Positions 25,798 through 33,984 of a DNA stretch of 64,000 nucleotides are shown in pieces. The stretch covers positions 1,240,001-1,304,000 of the forward strand of contig CAWCGU010000006.1 of assembly GCA_963795195.1 (NCBI GenBank), written 5' to 3'. The position numbers and the translations under genes were made by a program. Position 1 is the stretch's first letter, and each line of letters starts with the position of its first letter. Origin of the DNA: CAWCGU01 sp963795195. GTDB lineage: Bacteria; Actinomycetota; Thermoleophilia; Solirubrobacterales; 70-9. The notes under the pieces were generated by a model, which worked only from the letters and a program-made list of their open reading frames with translations, did not search any database and had not been told where the DNA came from.

Positions 25798-27045
25798 TCA
25801 GCCCATGAACGAGTGCTCTGTCTTGTCGGCGGCCGGACCCGCGGCCGCGCCCGATTCGAAGAGCGCGTCGATCTCCTCCGCCGCCAGCCCGCCGGCCTCG
25901 AGCACCTCGCGGGTGTGCTCACCGAGCGCGGGCGCCGGCGTGTGCACCGTGCCCGGCGTTCGCGAGAGCTTCACCGGGACGCCCACCTGGCGGACCGGGC
26001 CCAGGTTCGGCTGCTCCCACTCGACGACCATCTCGCGCTCACGGACGAGCTCGGAGTCGAGCGCCTCGTCCATGTCGAGCACCGGTTCGAGCATCGCGTC
26101 GTTTGCGTCGTTGAACGCCTTCCACTCGGCGCGCGTCTTCGAGCGGAAGATCTCGCAGAGGTCGTCGTAAGTGTCAGAGCCGACCTCGTCGAACTGCTTC
26201 TCCACCAGGTCCTCGCGGCCGACGCCGGCGCAGAAGCGGGCCCAGAACTGCGGTTCGAGCGCCCCCATCGTCACGTAGCCGTCGGCGGCCTCGTAGGGCA
26301 GGTAGCAGACGAACTTGCCGGTCAGCTGACCCGTGCCGCGCGTCGGCACCTCGCCGTCACAGAGGTAGGCGCCCGCGACCATCGCCATCCAGGACAGCGC
26401 GCCGTCGGCCATCGAAACGTCGACGAACTGACCCTCGCCGCAGCGGCGGGCTTCGTGGAGTGCGGCCATGATCCCGAAGGCGCCCATCAGCGCGCCGCCG
26501 CCGAGGTCGGCGATCTGGCCGGCCGACTGGATCGGCCGGCGGCCGGGCTCGCCGGTGAGGCCGAGCAGGCCGACCAAGCCCAGGTAGTTCATGTCGTGAC
26601 CGGCGCGCTGGACGTTGGGGCCGGTCTGGCCGTAGCCCGTGATCGAGCAGTAGACGAGTGCCGGATTGCGCTCCTTCATCGCCTCGTATCCGCAGCCGAG
26701 CCTGTCGAGCACGCCCGGGCGGAAGCTCTCGAGCACGATGTCGTAGTCCTTGACGATCGCGAGCAGCGCGTCGCGGCCGTCCTCGGACTTGAGATTGATC
26801 CTCACGGAGCGCTTGTTGCGGTTGAGCGAGAGGTAGAGCGCCGAGCGGGTGCCGAGCGGCTGGTACTCGTCGTCGCCGTAGTACGGAGGCGCCCAGCGCA
26901 CGTAGTCGCCCATTCCCGTGTCCTCGACCTTGACCACATCAGCGCCGAAGTCGGCGAGCATCTGTGAGCAGAAGCCGCCGGGAAGCAACCGGCTGAGGTC
27001 GAGAACCCTGACGTCGGAGAGCGGCAGGCCGCTGCGATCGCCCAT
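25798..27045 (-). CDS. CoA-transferase family III (CaiB/BaiF, racemase-like)
   Basis: This 415-residue protein starts MGDRSGLPLSDVRVLDLSRL. It has LLPGGFCSQMLADFGADVVK, NRNKRSVRINLKSEDGRDAL, SFRPGVLDRLGCGYEAMKER, CSITGYGQTGP and GHDMNYLGLVGLLGLTGEPG. The GHD/Y and NYLG blocks are also seen in alpha-methylacyl-CoA racemases, so either CoA transfer or 2-methyl epimerisation is possible. The end is at 25798. The open frame continues upstream to 28770 only as shadow sequence. Its ATG overlaps the BKACE stop (ATGA), last of a six-gene coupled operon. Confidence 0.9.
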   Translation of the reverse strand: MGDRSGLPLSDVRVLDLSRLLPGGFCSQMLADFGADVVKVEDTGMGDYVRWAPPYYGDDEYQPLGTRSALYLSLNRNKRSVRINLKSEDGRDALLAIVKDYDIVLESFRPGVLDRLGCGYEAMKERNPALVYCSITGYGQTGPNVQRAGHDMNYLGLVGLLGLTGEPGRRPIQSAGQIADLGGGALMGAFGIMAALHEARRCGEGQFVDVSMADGALSWMAMVAGAYLCDGEVPTRGTGQLTGKFVCYLPYEAADGYVTMGALEPQFWARFCAGVGREDLVEKQFDEVGSDTYDDLCEIFRSKTRAEWKAFNDANDAMLEPVLDMDEALDSELVREREMVVEWEQPNLGPVRQVGVPVKLSRTPGTVHTPAPALGEHTREVLEAGGLAAEEIDALFESGAAAGPAADKTEHSFMG

Positions 27046-27983
27046 CAGGCCGACGCCTCCGCGGTCTCGATCGGATGGGTCAGCATCTCGCGCCTCGTCG
27101 GCTGTTCGCGCTTGGGCAGCCCGAGCAGCTCGCGGGCCTCGGCGACGCTCGCGGCGCGGCGGCCGATGTCCTCGGCCATCTGCCGCGCCTTTCCGATCAG
27201 GTCGCCGTTGGAGCGAGCCATCTCGCCGTTCGGCAGGTAGAGGTTGTCCTCGAGCCCGGCCCGGACGTTGCCGCCGATGTTGAGCGAGGCGGCCAGCAGC
27301 TTCCATTGGTCGCGCGAGACGCCGATTACCTGCCAGTTGTTCTGGCCCTCCGGTCCGCCGGGGATCTGGTCGGACATGAAGGTGACGTTGCGGGGCGTCG
27401 GCCGGATCCCGCCGGTCACGCCCATCACCAGGGAGATCTGCAGCGGCTCCTTCAGCAGCCCCATGTCCAGCAGCGGGTCGAGGTTGGCGACGTGGCCGGC
27501 GTCGAAGCACTCGTGCTCGGGCTGGATGCCGAGCTCGTTCATCTCCTCGATGAACTGGATGATCAGGTCGAAGCTGTTCTCGAAGACGGCCTTGAAGACG
27601 AAGTCCTTGCGGCGGCGCGAGTACTTCGCGTAGTTCATCGAGCTCATGTTCAGCGCCGCGACGTCCGGCTTCAGCGCCCGCAGGTACTCCAGCCTCTTCT
27701 CCACCGGCACTCCGATCGCACCCGTCGAGTAGTTGATGATCACGTCGCCGACCTCGGCCAGGATCGCCTCGGTGATCGCCTTGAAGTCCTCGATCTCGTA
27801 GCTCGGCACACCGTCGGGCGTGCGGGCGTGGATGTGGATCTGCGAGGCGCCTTCGTCGACGGCGCGACGCGCTTCGGCGGCGTACTCCTCGGGGGTGTAG
27901 GGGATCGCGGGGCACTGATCGCGGTTGGCGATCGCGCCCGAGATCGAGCAGCTGATGATCACCGGGTCTTCGAAACGGCTCAT
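27045..27983 (-). CDS. BKACE (beta-keto acid cleavage enzyme, DUF849)
   Basis: This 312-residue protein starts MSRFEDPVIISCSISGAIAN. QIHIHARTPDG carries the two zinc-ligand histidines, and INYSTGAIG and FDAGHVANLDPLL follow. BKACEs condense a beta-keto acid with acetyl-CoA and cleave it to acetoacetate plus a CoA ester; the first known member degrades 3-keto-5-aminohexanoate in lysine fermentation. The specific beta-keto acid here is unknown. No lysine-fermentation genes are nearby; the neighbours handle acyl-CoAs. It overlaps both adjacent genes by 3-4 bases. Confidence 0.9.
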   Translation of the reverse strand: MSRFEDPVIISCSISGAIANRDQCPAIPYTPEEYAAEARRAVDEGASQIHIHARTPDGVPSYEIEDFKAITEAILAEVGDVIINYSTGAIGVPVEKRLEYLRALKPDVAALNMSSMNYAKYSRRRKDFVFKAVFENSFDLIIQFIEEMNELGIQPEHECFDAGHVANLDPLLDMGLLKEPLQISLVMGVTGGIRPTPRNVTFMSDQIPGGPEGQNNWQVIGVSRDQWKLLAASLNIGGNVRAGLEDNLYLPNGEMARSNGDLIGKARQMAEDIGRRAASVAEARELLGLPKREQPTRREMLTHPIETAEASA

Positions 27984-28490
27984 GTCGCTCCTTCGCTTCC
28001 GTTGCTTGAGGTGACCGAGCCGGCCGGCGCGATCTCCAGGTAGACGGTGTCGATGCCGAGGCGCTCGCCCTGGCTTTCGTAAACCTTGCGGCCGAGACCG
28101 TAGTTCGATTCCAGAGCCACCTCGGCCCGCGGCCACTCCGATTCTTCGAGCACTCGGGCGACGCCGTCGGCGGCGGGGCCGAGCGGCTTGCCGCGCATGT
28201 TCGACGGGGCAAGCCGGGCGCGTCCGTTGGCGCGGATGCGCTTCGTCTTGCCGACGGCGCGCTCGGTTCGCACAAAGGCCTTGCCGTCAGCGTCGAGCCC
28301 GAACCAGACGGGCGTCGGGAATCGCTTCGCCGGAGTTGCGGTAGGTGATCAGCAGCGCGTACTTGTGGCCCTCGAGCGCTCCGAAACCGACGGCGCCCGG
28401 CTGACCCGCGGCGAGGTCCCAGGCCCGCTTGTCCCGGATCTTCAGGTAGAAGCTGTTCGATGCCGCGGCAAAGCGCTCGCCGACGCTCAT
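27980..28490 (-). CDS. PPOX-class (FMN/F420 split-barrel) oxidoreductase, one frameshift
   Basis: The joined protein (~170 residues) reads FYLKIRDKRAWDLAAGQPG, HKYALLITYRNSGEAIPTPV, then VWFGLDADGKAFVRTERAVG, KTKRIRANGRARLAPSNMRG and KPLGPAADGVARVL. This is the split beta-barrel of pyridoxamine-phosphate-oxidase-like proteins; the SGK/KRIRxN pattern is common in F420-binding members. It probably reduces or oxidises an intermediate of the surrounding pathway. One extra C in a CCC run near 28315 breaks the frame. The stop overlaps the BKACE ATG and the ATG overlaps the SnoaL-like stop. Confidence 0.78.
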
Positions 28491-28909
28491 CGGCTGCCGC
28501 TCTCCCCAGCACCGGCCACCGTGAGTGCTTGGTCATGGTCGAAGAACGAGCGGCCTCGGGCCAGCAGACCGTCTCGCAGTTCGAACACGTAGGCGACAGG
28601 TTGATCGAGCTCGACTCCGCTACCCCGGCCGGTCGCGTGGACATGCCCGAGGACAACCACTGTGTCGGGCTGCTCGCGGATCTCCGCGACATCCACGTCC
28701 CAGGTCTCCCAGGTCTCCCCCCACTGCTCGAAGAACTTCCGCGCCCCGTCCTTGCCCTGAAACGAATCACCTTCGACTGTCGCGATCGTGGCTGGGACCC
28801 ACTCGAGGTCGTCGGTTGCCCGAGCGAGCACCTCGTCGAAGTCCTTGCGATTCCAGGCCTGCAGGATCTCGGCGACGACCGCGACGTTCTGCGAAGGATT
28901 CTTGCTCAG
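28487..28909 (-). CDS. SnoaL/NTF2-like protein, possible CTG start
   Basis: The protein reads SKNPSQNVAVVAEILQAWNR, then DFDEVLARATDDLEWVPATI, GKDGARKFFEQWGETWETWD and VVVLGHVHATGRGSGVEL, a typical NTF2-like fold of ~140 residues. These are small cone-shaped enzymes or binding proteins, such as isomerases and hydrolases. The first in-frame ATG or GTG gives a truncated fold. The full domain starts at a CTG (28909-28907) that overlaps the carboxylase TGA as CTGA, like the ATGA overlaps of the other junctions. The CTG start is inference. The stop overlaps the flavin-barrel gene's ATG. Confidence 0.7.
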   Translation of the reverse strand: MSKNPSQNVAVVAEILQAWNRKDFDEVLARATDDLEWVPATIATVEGDSFQGKDGARKFFEQWGETWETWDVDVAEIREQPDTVVVLGHVHATGRGSGVELDQPVAYVFELRDGLLARGRSFFDHDQALTVAGAGESGSR

Positions 28910-30562
28910 ACCGGCATCACTCCGTGCTTGCGCCAGGGGCGTTCGACCTTCTTGCCCTTCGCCATCCGCAGGCCGCGGATGATCGTCGGGCGGGTCTCGC
29001 GCGGGTCGATGATGTCGTCGATCAGCGCGTTGTGGGCGGCGATGTAGGGATCGATCTGCTCGCGGACGGCGTTCAGCATGGCCTCGCGCGTCGCCTCCGG
29101 GTCATCGGAGGCCTCGATCGCGGAGCGGCCAATGATGTTGACCGCACCCTCCGCGCCCATCACCGAGATCTCCGCCCCGGGCCAGGCGACGATCAGGTCG
29201 GGCTCGTACGCCTTGCCGTTCATCACGTAGTAGCCGGCGCCGTAGGCCTTGCGGACGACGACGGTGATCTTCGGCACCGTCGCCCGCGAGATCGCGTAGA
29301 GCATCTTCGCGCCGTGGCGGATGATCCCGGCGTGCTCGACCTTCGAGCCGACCATGAAGCCGGGGACGTCCTGGAGGAAGACGAGCGGGATCTTGAAGGC
29401 GTCGCAGAGGTTGACGAAGCGCGCGGCCTTGTCGGCCGAGTCGTTCTCGAGGATGCCGCCCAGGTGCTTCGGCTGGTTGGCGACGATGCCGACCGGCTGG
29501 CCGCCGATGCGGGCGAAGCAGGTGATGATCGTCTTCGCGAACTTCGGCTTGATGTCGAAGAACTCGCCGTCGTCGACGATCTCGCGGATGACCTCGTACA
29601 TGTCGTACGGCTTGCGGTTCGAGTCCGGGACGATCTCGAGCAGCTTCTCGGACATGCGGTCGTCGGGATCATCCGTCTCGCGCATCGGCGGCGGCTGCTC
29701 GCAGTTGGACGGGAAGTAGGAGAGGTAGGTCTTGACGGCCTCGATGCACTCGGCGTCGTCCGTCGACCTCGAGGTCGCCCACTCCCGACTTGCGGCAGTG
29801 GACCTTGGCGCCCCCGAGGTCCTCCATCGAGATGTCCTCGCCGGTGACCGCCTTGGTCAGGTGAGGGCCGGCGAGCGCCATCGCGCCCTGGCCCACCACC
29901 ATCGGCACGAAGTCCGAGAGGCCGGGGATGTAGGCGGTGCCCGCGGCGCAGGGGCCCATCATCGCGGCGACCAGCGGCACGACGCCGGACATCTGAACCT
30001 GCTCGCGGAAGAGATGTCCCGAGCCCGCGAACAGCGAGCCGGAGGCCTCCTGGATGCGGGCGCCGGCCGAGTCGAGCAGCCAGATCATCGGCATCCGCTT
30101 CTGCAGCGCCATCTCGCGCAGGCGGGCCATCTTCAGTTCGCCGGTCATGCCCATCGCGCCGGCCATCACCGTGAAGTCGTAGGCGCCGATCGCGCAGGCG
30201 ACGACCGTCGACGTTGCCCCAGCCGGTGACGACGCCGTCCGCAGGGGCTTCCTTCCCCTCCATCGAGCGCTGTGAGAAGTGGGGACCGGCGTGGATCCCC
30301 ATCTCGACGAACGTGCCGGGATCGACGAGCAGGTCGAGTGCGCTCGCGGGCGGTCAGCTTGCCGCGACTCGTGCTGCTTGGCGATCTTCTCGGGGCCACC
30401 GCCGAGCTTGGCCTTCTCGCGACGCGCGTGGAGGTCGTCGACCAGGCCCTTCATCGCGGACTCGGGCGGCGCTTCTGGAGCTTCCGGCGCCTCCCCGACA
30501 CCACCGGCCGCGTCCTCTGCTTCGCGTCCGGGCGCAGCCGGCCTTGCCCCAGGGTCGTTCAT
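28906..30562 (-). CDS. acyl-CoA carboxylase, carboxyltransferase (beta) subunit, frameshifted
   Basis: The joined protein (~550 residues) has a polar Pro/Glu-rich N-terminus (from ATG 30562), then AMKGLVDDLHARREKAKLGG and DGVVTGWGNVDGR. MPMIWLLDSAGARIQEASGS and VPLVAAMMGPCAAGTAYIPG make the first crotonase-like half. The second half has FARIGGQPVGIVANQPKHLG, LVFLQDVPGFMVGSKVEHAG and RKAYGAGYYVMNG. This is the propionyl/acetyl-CoA carboxyltransferase family. No biotin carboxylase is adjacent; a free carrier protein lies at 56955. Two or three indels (about 30345, 30205 and 29755) break it. It is coupled to the enoyl-CoA hydratase by TGATG. Confidence 0.87.
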
Positions 30563-31356
30563 CAGCGTCCTTTCCATTCCGGTTCTCGCTTTTCGAAGAA
30601 GGCCATCACGCCTTCGATCGCATCCTCGGTCGAGAGCTCGAGCGTCAACTGGGCGCGCAGGTAGTCGAGCGCGTCCATCAGCGGCAGGTCCATCTGGCGC
30701 CACATCGCGTCCTTCCCGAGGCGCATGACAAGCGGAGACTTCGAGGCCAGCTTCAACGCCCACTCCTCGACGGCGGCGTCGAGCTCCTCGGCGGGGACGA
30801 CCTTGTTGACGATCCCCGCCTGCTTCGCCTCCTCGGCTGTCAGGCGATCGCCCAGCAGCAGCATTTCCGTCGTCTTCTTGCGCGGGACGTTGCGGTAGAT
30901 CAGCGCCATGATCATGAAAGGAAAGAGCCCGACGTTGATCTCGGGGGTGCCGAAGCCGGCGGTGTCCTTGGCGATGATCAGGTCGCAGGCGAGCGCGATT
31001 CCCAAGGAGCCGGCCAGGACGTGCCCGTTGGCAGCGACTATCGACGGCTTGCCGAACTCGCCGAACTTCCGGAAAACGTCGACGAAGAGCTGAGTCCCGT
31101 CGTACTTGAGGATCGTTGAGTCGTCTCCCCCGAAGCCTCCGAGGTTGCCGCCGGCGGAGAAGACCTTCTCGTGCGACGAGGTGAGGACGACGACGCGGAC
31201 GGCGTCATCGGCCTTGGCGGCATCAAGTGCCTCGTTCAGCTCGGTCAGCAGCTCGTGGGAGAGCGCGTTACGCGTCTCGGGATCATCGAACGTGATCGTC
31301 GCGATCCCCGCGTCCGCGACCTCGTAGCGAATCTTTTCGTAGCTGTCAACGCTCAT
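30562..31356 (-). CDS. enoyl-CoA hydratase/isomerase family protein
   Basis: This 264-residue crotonase-fold protein reads GIATITFDDPETRNALSHEL and KVFSAGGNLGGFGGD, with the oxyanion-hole glycines. IVAANGHVLAGSLGIALACD and GTPEINVGLFPFMIMALIYR place a Glu in the position of one catalytic acid. FFEKREPEWKGR is a normal C-terminus. It should hydrate or isomerise 2-enoyl-CoAs. It is the first gene of the minus-strand operon, so the promoter must lie in the 31357-31505 gap, beside the palindromic operator at 31418. Confidence 0.93.
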   Translation of the reverse strand: MSVDSYEKIRYEVADAGIATITFDDPETRNALSHELLTELNEALDAAKADDAVRVVVLTSSHEKVFSAGGNLGGFGGDDSTILKYDGTQLFVDVFRKFGEFGKPSIVAANGHVLAGSLGIALACDLIIAKDTAGFGTPEINVGLFPFMIMALIYRNVPRKKTTEMLLLGDRLTAEEAKQAGIVNKVVPAEELDAAVEEWALKLASKSPLVMRLGKDAMWRQMDLPLMDALDYLRAQLTLELSTEDAIEGVMAFFEKREPEWKGR

Positions 31357-31364
31357 GAACTTCT

Positions 31365-31385
31365 TAAAGGGGTCTGACCCCTTTA
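31365..31385. repeat. GGGGTC-type palindromic hairpin
   Basis: TAAAGGGG (31365-31372) and CCCCTTTA (31378-31385) form a perfect 8-bp stem around TCTGA. The core GGGGTCTGACCCC is nearly the GGGGTCAGACCCC found at 13313. It sits in the divergent gap between the enoyl-CoA hydratase and acyl-CoA dehydrogenase genes, where it would be in the 5' leader of the minus operon. Confidence 0.7.
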
Positions 31386-31417
31386 GGTTTGAAGCGCTAC
31401 CCTAGCAGCATCGCAAA

Positions 31418-31445
31418 GTAGAAAGTATTACTGTTTACTTTCTAC
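31418..31445. promoter_or_regulatory. 28-bp palindromic operator in the divergent acyl-CoA promoter region
   Basis: GTAGAAAGTA (31418-31427) and TACTTTCTAC (31436-31445) are perfect inverted repeats, separated by 8 bases, in an AT-rich patch that is unusual for this GC-rich sequence. The site lies 60 bases before the acyl-CoA dehydrogenase start and 62 bases before the divergent operon. Its form suits a TetR/FadR-like dimer acting on both operons. Confidence 0.7.
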
Positions 31446-31505
31446 CACTCAGGCACGAACTGTCGCGAAACCGGCCGCATTTGCGGCCCAAAACGGAGGT
31501 CTCCC

Positions 31506-32717
31506 TTGGCATCAGCCATCCAGGACAAGGTCATCAAGCCCGACTTCGGCGGCGGCGCCCGCCACTTCATCTTCACGGACGAGCACGAGGACCTGCGCGA
31601 GTCGATGAGCAACTGGGTCAAGAAGGAGCTCTACCCCCACCGCAACGAGTGGGAGGAGACACTCTGGCCGGACTCGGCGATGAAGCGGGCCGGCGAGCTC
31701 GGCTTCCTCGGCCTCTGCTTCCCGGAGGAGTACGGCGGGCAGGGCGGCGACTACTTCTACTCACTGGTGCGTGCCGAATGCATGAGCTACTCGGGCTCGG
31801 GCGGGACCAACATGGGTTTTGCCGTCCAGACCGACATGGCCCTGCCCCCGGTCCACCTGCTCGGCAACGAGGAGACCAAGCAGAAGTTCCTTGTCCCGGC
31901 CATCAAGGGCGACAAGATCGCCTCACTCGGGATCACCGAGCCCGGCGCCGGCTCCGACGTCGCCGGCATCCGCACGACCGCCCTGCGCGACGGCGACGAG
32001 TACGTCATCAACGGCTCGAAGACGTTCATCACCAACGGGCCACGGGCTGACTTCATCGTCCTGGTCACGAAGACCGACCCGAACGCCCGCCACGAGGGGA
32101 TCACGCTGTTCGTCGTTCCGCTCAAGGACGACGACGGCAACCCCGTCGAGGGCTTCACCGTCTCGCGGCGCCTCGAGAAAATGGGCATGCACGCCTCCGA
32201 TACGGGCGAGCTCTCCTTCGAGGACGTTCGCGTCCCGGCGGAGTACATGCTCGGCGAGGAGGGCAAGGGCTTCTACCACATCGCCTGGGAGCTCCAGGGC
32301 GAGCGGCTTGTCGCCGCCGCGGGCTGCGTCGCCTCGTGTGAGCGGATGTTCGAACGCACCCTCGAGTACGCCAAGGAGCGCGAAGCCTTCGGCCGCCCGA
32401 TCGGCAAGTTCCAGGCGATTCGTCACAAGTTCGCCGAGATGGCGACGAAGACCGAGGCCGCCAAGCAACTCACCTACGCGACCGCCTGGCGCTTCGCCAA
32501 CGGCGAGTACCCGGTGCGTGAGATCACGATCGCGAAGCTCTATGCCTCGCGGATCGCCTGCGAGATCGCCGACGAGTGCGTCCAGATCTTCGGCGGCTAC
32601 GGCTACATGCAGGAATACGAGATCGAGCGCGCCTACCGCGACGTCCGCCTCAACCGCATCGGCGCGGGGACGGACGAAGTCATGCTCGACGTCATCGGCA
32701 AGAGCTACGGACTCTAG
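31506..32717 (+). CDS. acyl-CoA dehydrogenase
   Basis: This 403-residue flavoenzyme carries the ACAD blocks ASLGITEPGAGSDVAGIRTT (first signature), KTFITNGPRADF, LEKMGMHASDTGELSFEDV, AYAKEREAFGRPIGKFQAIR-type YAKEREAFGRPIGKFQAIRH, and CVQIFGGYGYMQEYEIERAY. It oxidises acyl-CoA to 2-enoyl-CoA using FAD and an ETF. The gene starts at TTG 31506, seven bases after GGAGG, and no better start exists. It is followed 4 bases later by a second acyl-CoA dehydrogenase and is divergent from the enoyl-CoA hydratase operon. Confidence 0.95.
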   Translation: MASAIQDKVIKPDFGGGARHFIFTDEHEDLRESMSNWVKKELYPHRNEWEETLWPDSAMKRAGELGFLGLCFPEEYGGQGGDYFYSLVRAECMSYSGSGGTNMGFAVQTDMALPPVHLLGNEETKQKFLVPAIKGDKIASLGITEPGAGSDVAGIRTTALRDGDEYVINGSKTFITNGPRADFIVLVTKTDPNARHEGITLFVVPLKDDDGNPVEGFTVSRRLEKMGMHASDTGELSFEDVRVPAEYMLGEEGKGFYHIAWELQGERLVAAAGCVASCERMFERTLEYAKEREAFGRPIGKFQAIRHKFAEMATKTEAAKQLTYATAWRFANGEYPVREITIAKLYASRIACEIADECVQIFGGYGYMQEYEIERAYRDVRLNRIGAGTDEVMLDVIGKSYGL

Positions 32718-32721
32718 GCAA

Positions 32722-33984
32722 ATGGAGATCGCCACCGCCACGGGAAACCCCGCACTCGCGCTGGTCGCGAGCGACGAAGAGCGGCTGATGCGCGAGGCCG
32801 TCGCCTCGATCTGCTCCGGCTTCGGGCGCGACTACATGCGCGAGTGCGTCGAGGCGGACAAGCCCGCGTCGGAGCTCTGGGACGCACTCGGGGAAAAGGG
32901 CTACATCGGCGTCAACATTCCCGAGGAGTACGGCGGCGGCGGACAGGGCATGTACGCGCTGCAGGCGGTGGCCGAGGAGATCTCGGCGGCCGGCAACTCA
33001 CTGCTGATGATGGTCGTCTCCCCCGCGATCGTCGGCTCGATCCTGACCAAGCACGGAACTGACAGCCAGCGGCGTGAGTGGCTGCCGGGCATCGCCGCCG
33101 GCACGACCCGGGTCTGCTTTGCGATCACGGAGCCGGGCGCGGGCTCGAACTCGCACAACATCTCGACCGCGGCGAAGCGCTCGAACGGCGGCTACGTGCT
33201 GCGCGGAACCAAGCAGTACATCTCGGCCGTCGAGGACGCCCACGCGATCCTGGTGATCGCGCGCAAGCGCGATCAGGACGGCAACCTCGGGCTGCCCCTG
33301 CTGCTGCTCGTAGACGCCGACGACCCGCGGATCCAGCGCCAGCACATCCCGACGGCGCTGAACGCGCCCGACAAGCAGTGGGAGCTCTACTTCGACGACG
33401 TCGAGGTCCCCGCCGACCGGCTGCTCGGCGAGTCCGAGCAGGTCGGGCTGAAGGCCGCCTTCGACGGCCTCAACCCAGAGCGGATCATGGGCGCCGCGCT
33501 CTCCAACGGCGGCGCGCGCCGGGCCCTGCGGATGGCGGCCGACTACGCCAAGGAACGGGTCGTCTGGAGCGTCCCGATCGGTGCCCACCAGGGGATCTCG
33601 CATCCACTCGCGCAGGCGAAGATCGAGCACGAGCTGGCGAAGCTGATGACGCAGAAGGCCGCCGCGCTGTATGACGCCGGTGCGCCCGCGGGCGAGCCGT
33701 CGAACATGGCCAAGTACGCGGCCGCCGAGGCGGCGATCAAGTGCATCGACCAGGCGATCCAGACCCACGGCGGCAACGGCTTCGCGACCGAATACGGGCT
33801 CACCGACATGTACTGGGGAGCGCGACTGGCGAGGACCGCGCCTGTTTCGCGCGAGATGATCCTCAACTACGTGGCCGAGCACTCGCTGGGCTTGCCGCGG
33901 GGGCAGCTACTGACGGGCGCGACGGGCGAAACTGCCGCGATAGCTCAGCGGGTCAAGGACGCGGGACCGCGGGGCCGGTGCTGA
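32722..33984 (+). CDS. acyl-CoA dehydrogenase
   Basis: This ~420-residue protein starts MEIATATGNPALALVASDEE. It has GLNPERIMGAALSNGGARRA, VCFAITEPGAGSNSHNIST, RGTKQYISAVEDAHAILVIA, SVPIGAHQGISHPLAQAKIE and QAIQTHGGNGFATEYGLTDM. It belongs to the same superfamily as its upstream neighbour but is clearly different in sequence, so the two may act on different chain lengths or as a heteromer. The C-terminal ~20 residues overlap the end of the convergent NHL-PASTA gene and look unlike the family. Confidence 0.93.
   Translation: MEIATATGNPALALVASDEERLMREAVASICSGFGRDYMRECVEADKPASELWDALGEKGYIGVNIPEEYGGGGQGMYALQAVAEEISAAGNSLLMMVVSPAIVGSILTKHGTDSQRREWLPGIAAGTTRVCFAITEPGAGSNSHNISTAAKRSNGGYVLRGTKQYISAVEDAHAILVIARKRDQDGNLGLPLLLLVDADDPRIQRQHIPTALNAPDKQWELYFDDVEVPADRLLGESEQVGLKAAFDGLNPERIMGAALSNGGARRALRMAADYAKERVVWSVPIGAHQGISHPLAQAKIEHELAKLMTQKAAALYDAGAPAGEPSNMAKYAAAEAAIKCIDQAIQTHGGNGFATEYGLTDMYWGARLARTAPVSREMILNYVAEHSLGLPRGQLLTGATGETAAIAQRVKDAGPRGRC

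Noticed and set aside
25798..28770. One 990-residue protein containing the CoA-transferase
   Set aside because: The first ~570 residues are the BKACE and flavin-barrel genes read in the wrong frame; the domain starts at 27045 with an ATGA overlap.
31819..32721. An N-terminal extension of the second acyl-CoA dehydrogenase
   Set aside because: It is the first dehydrogenase gene in another frame; the real start is ATG 32722.
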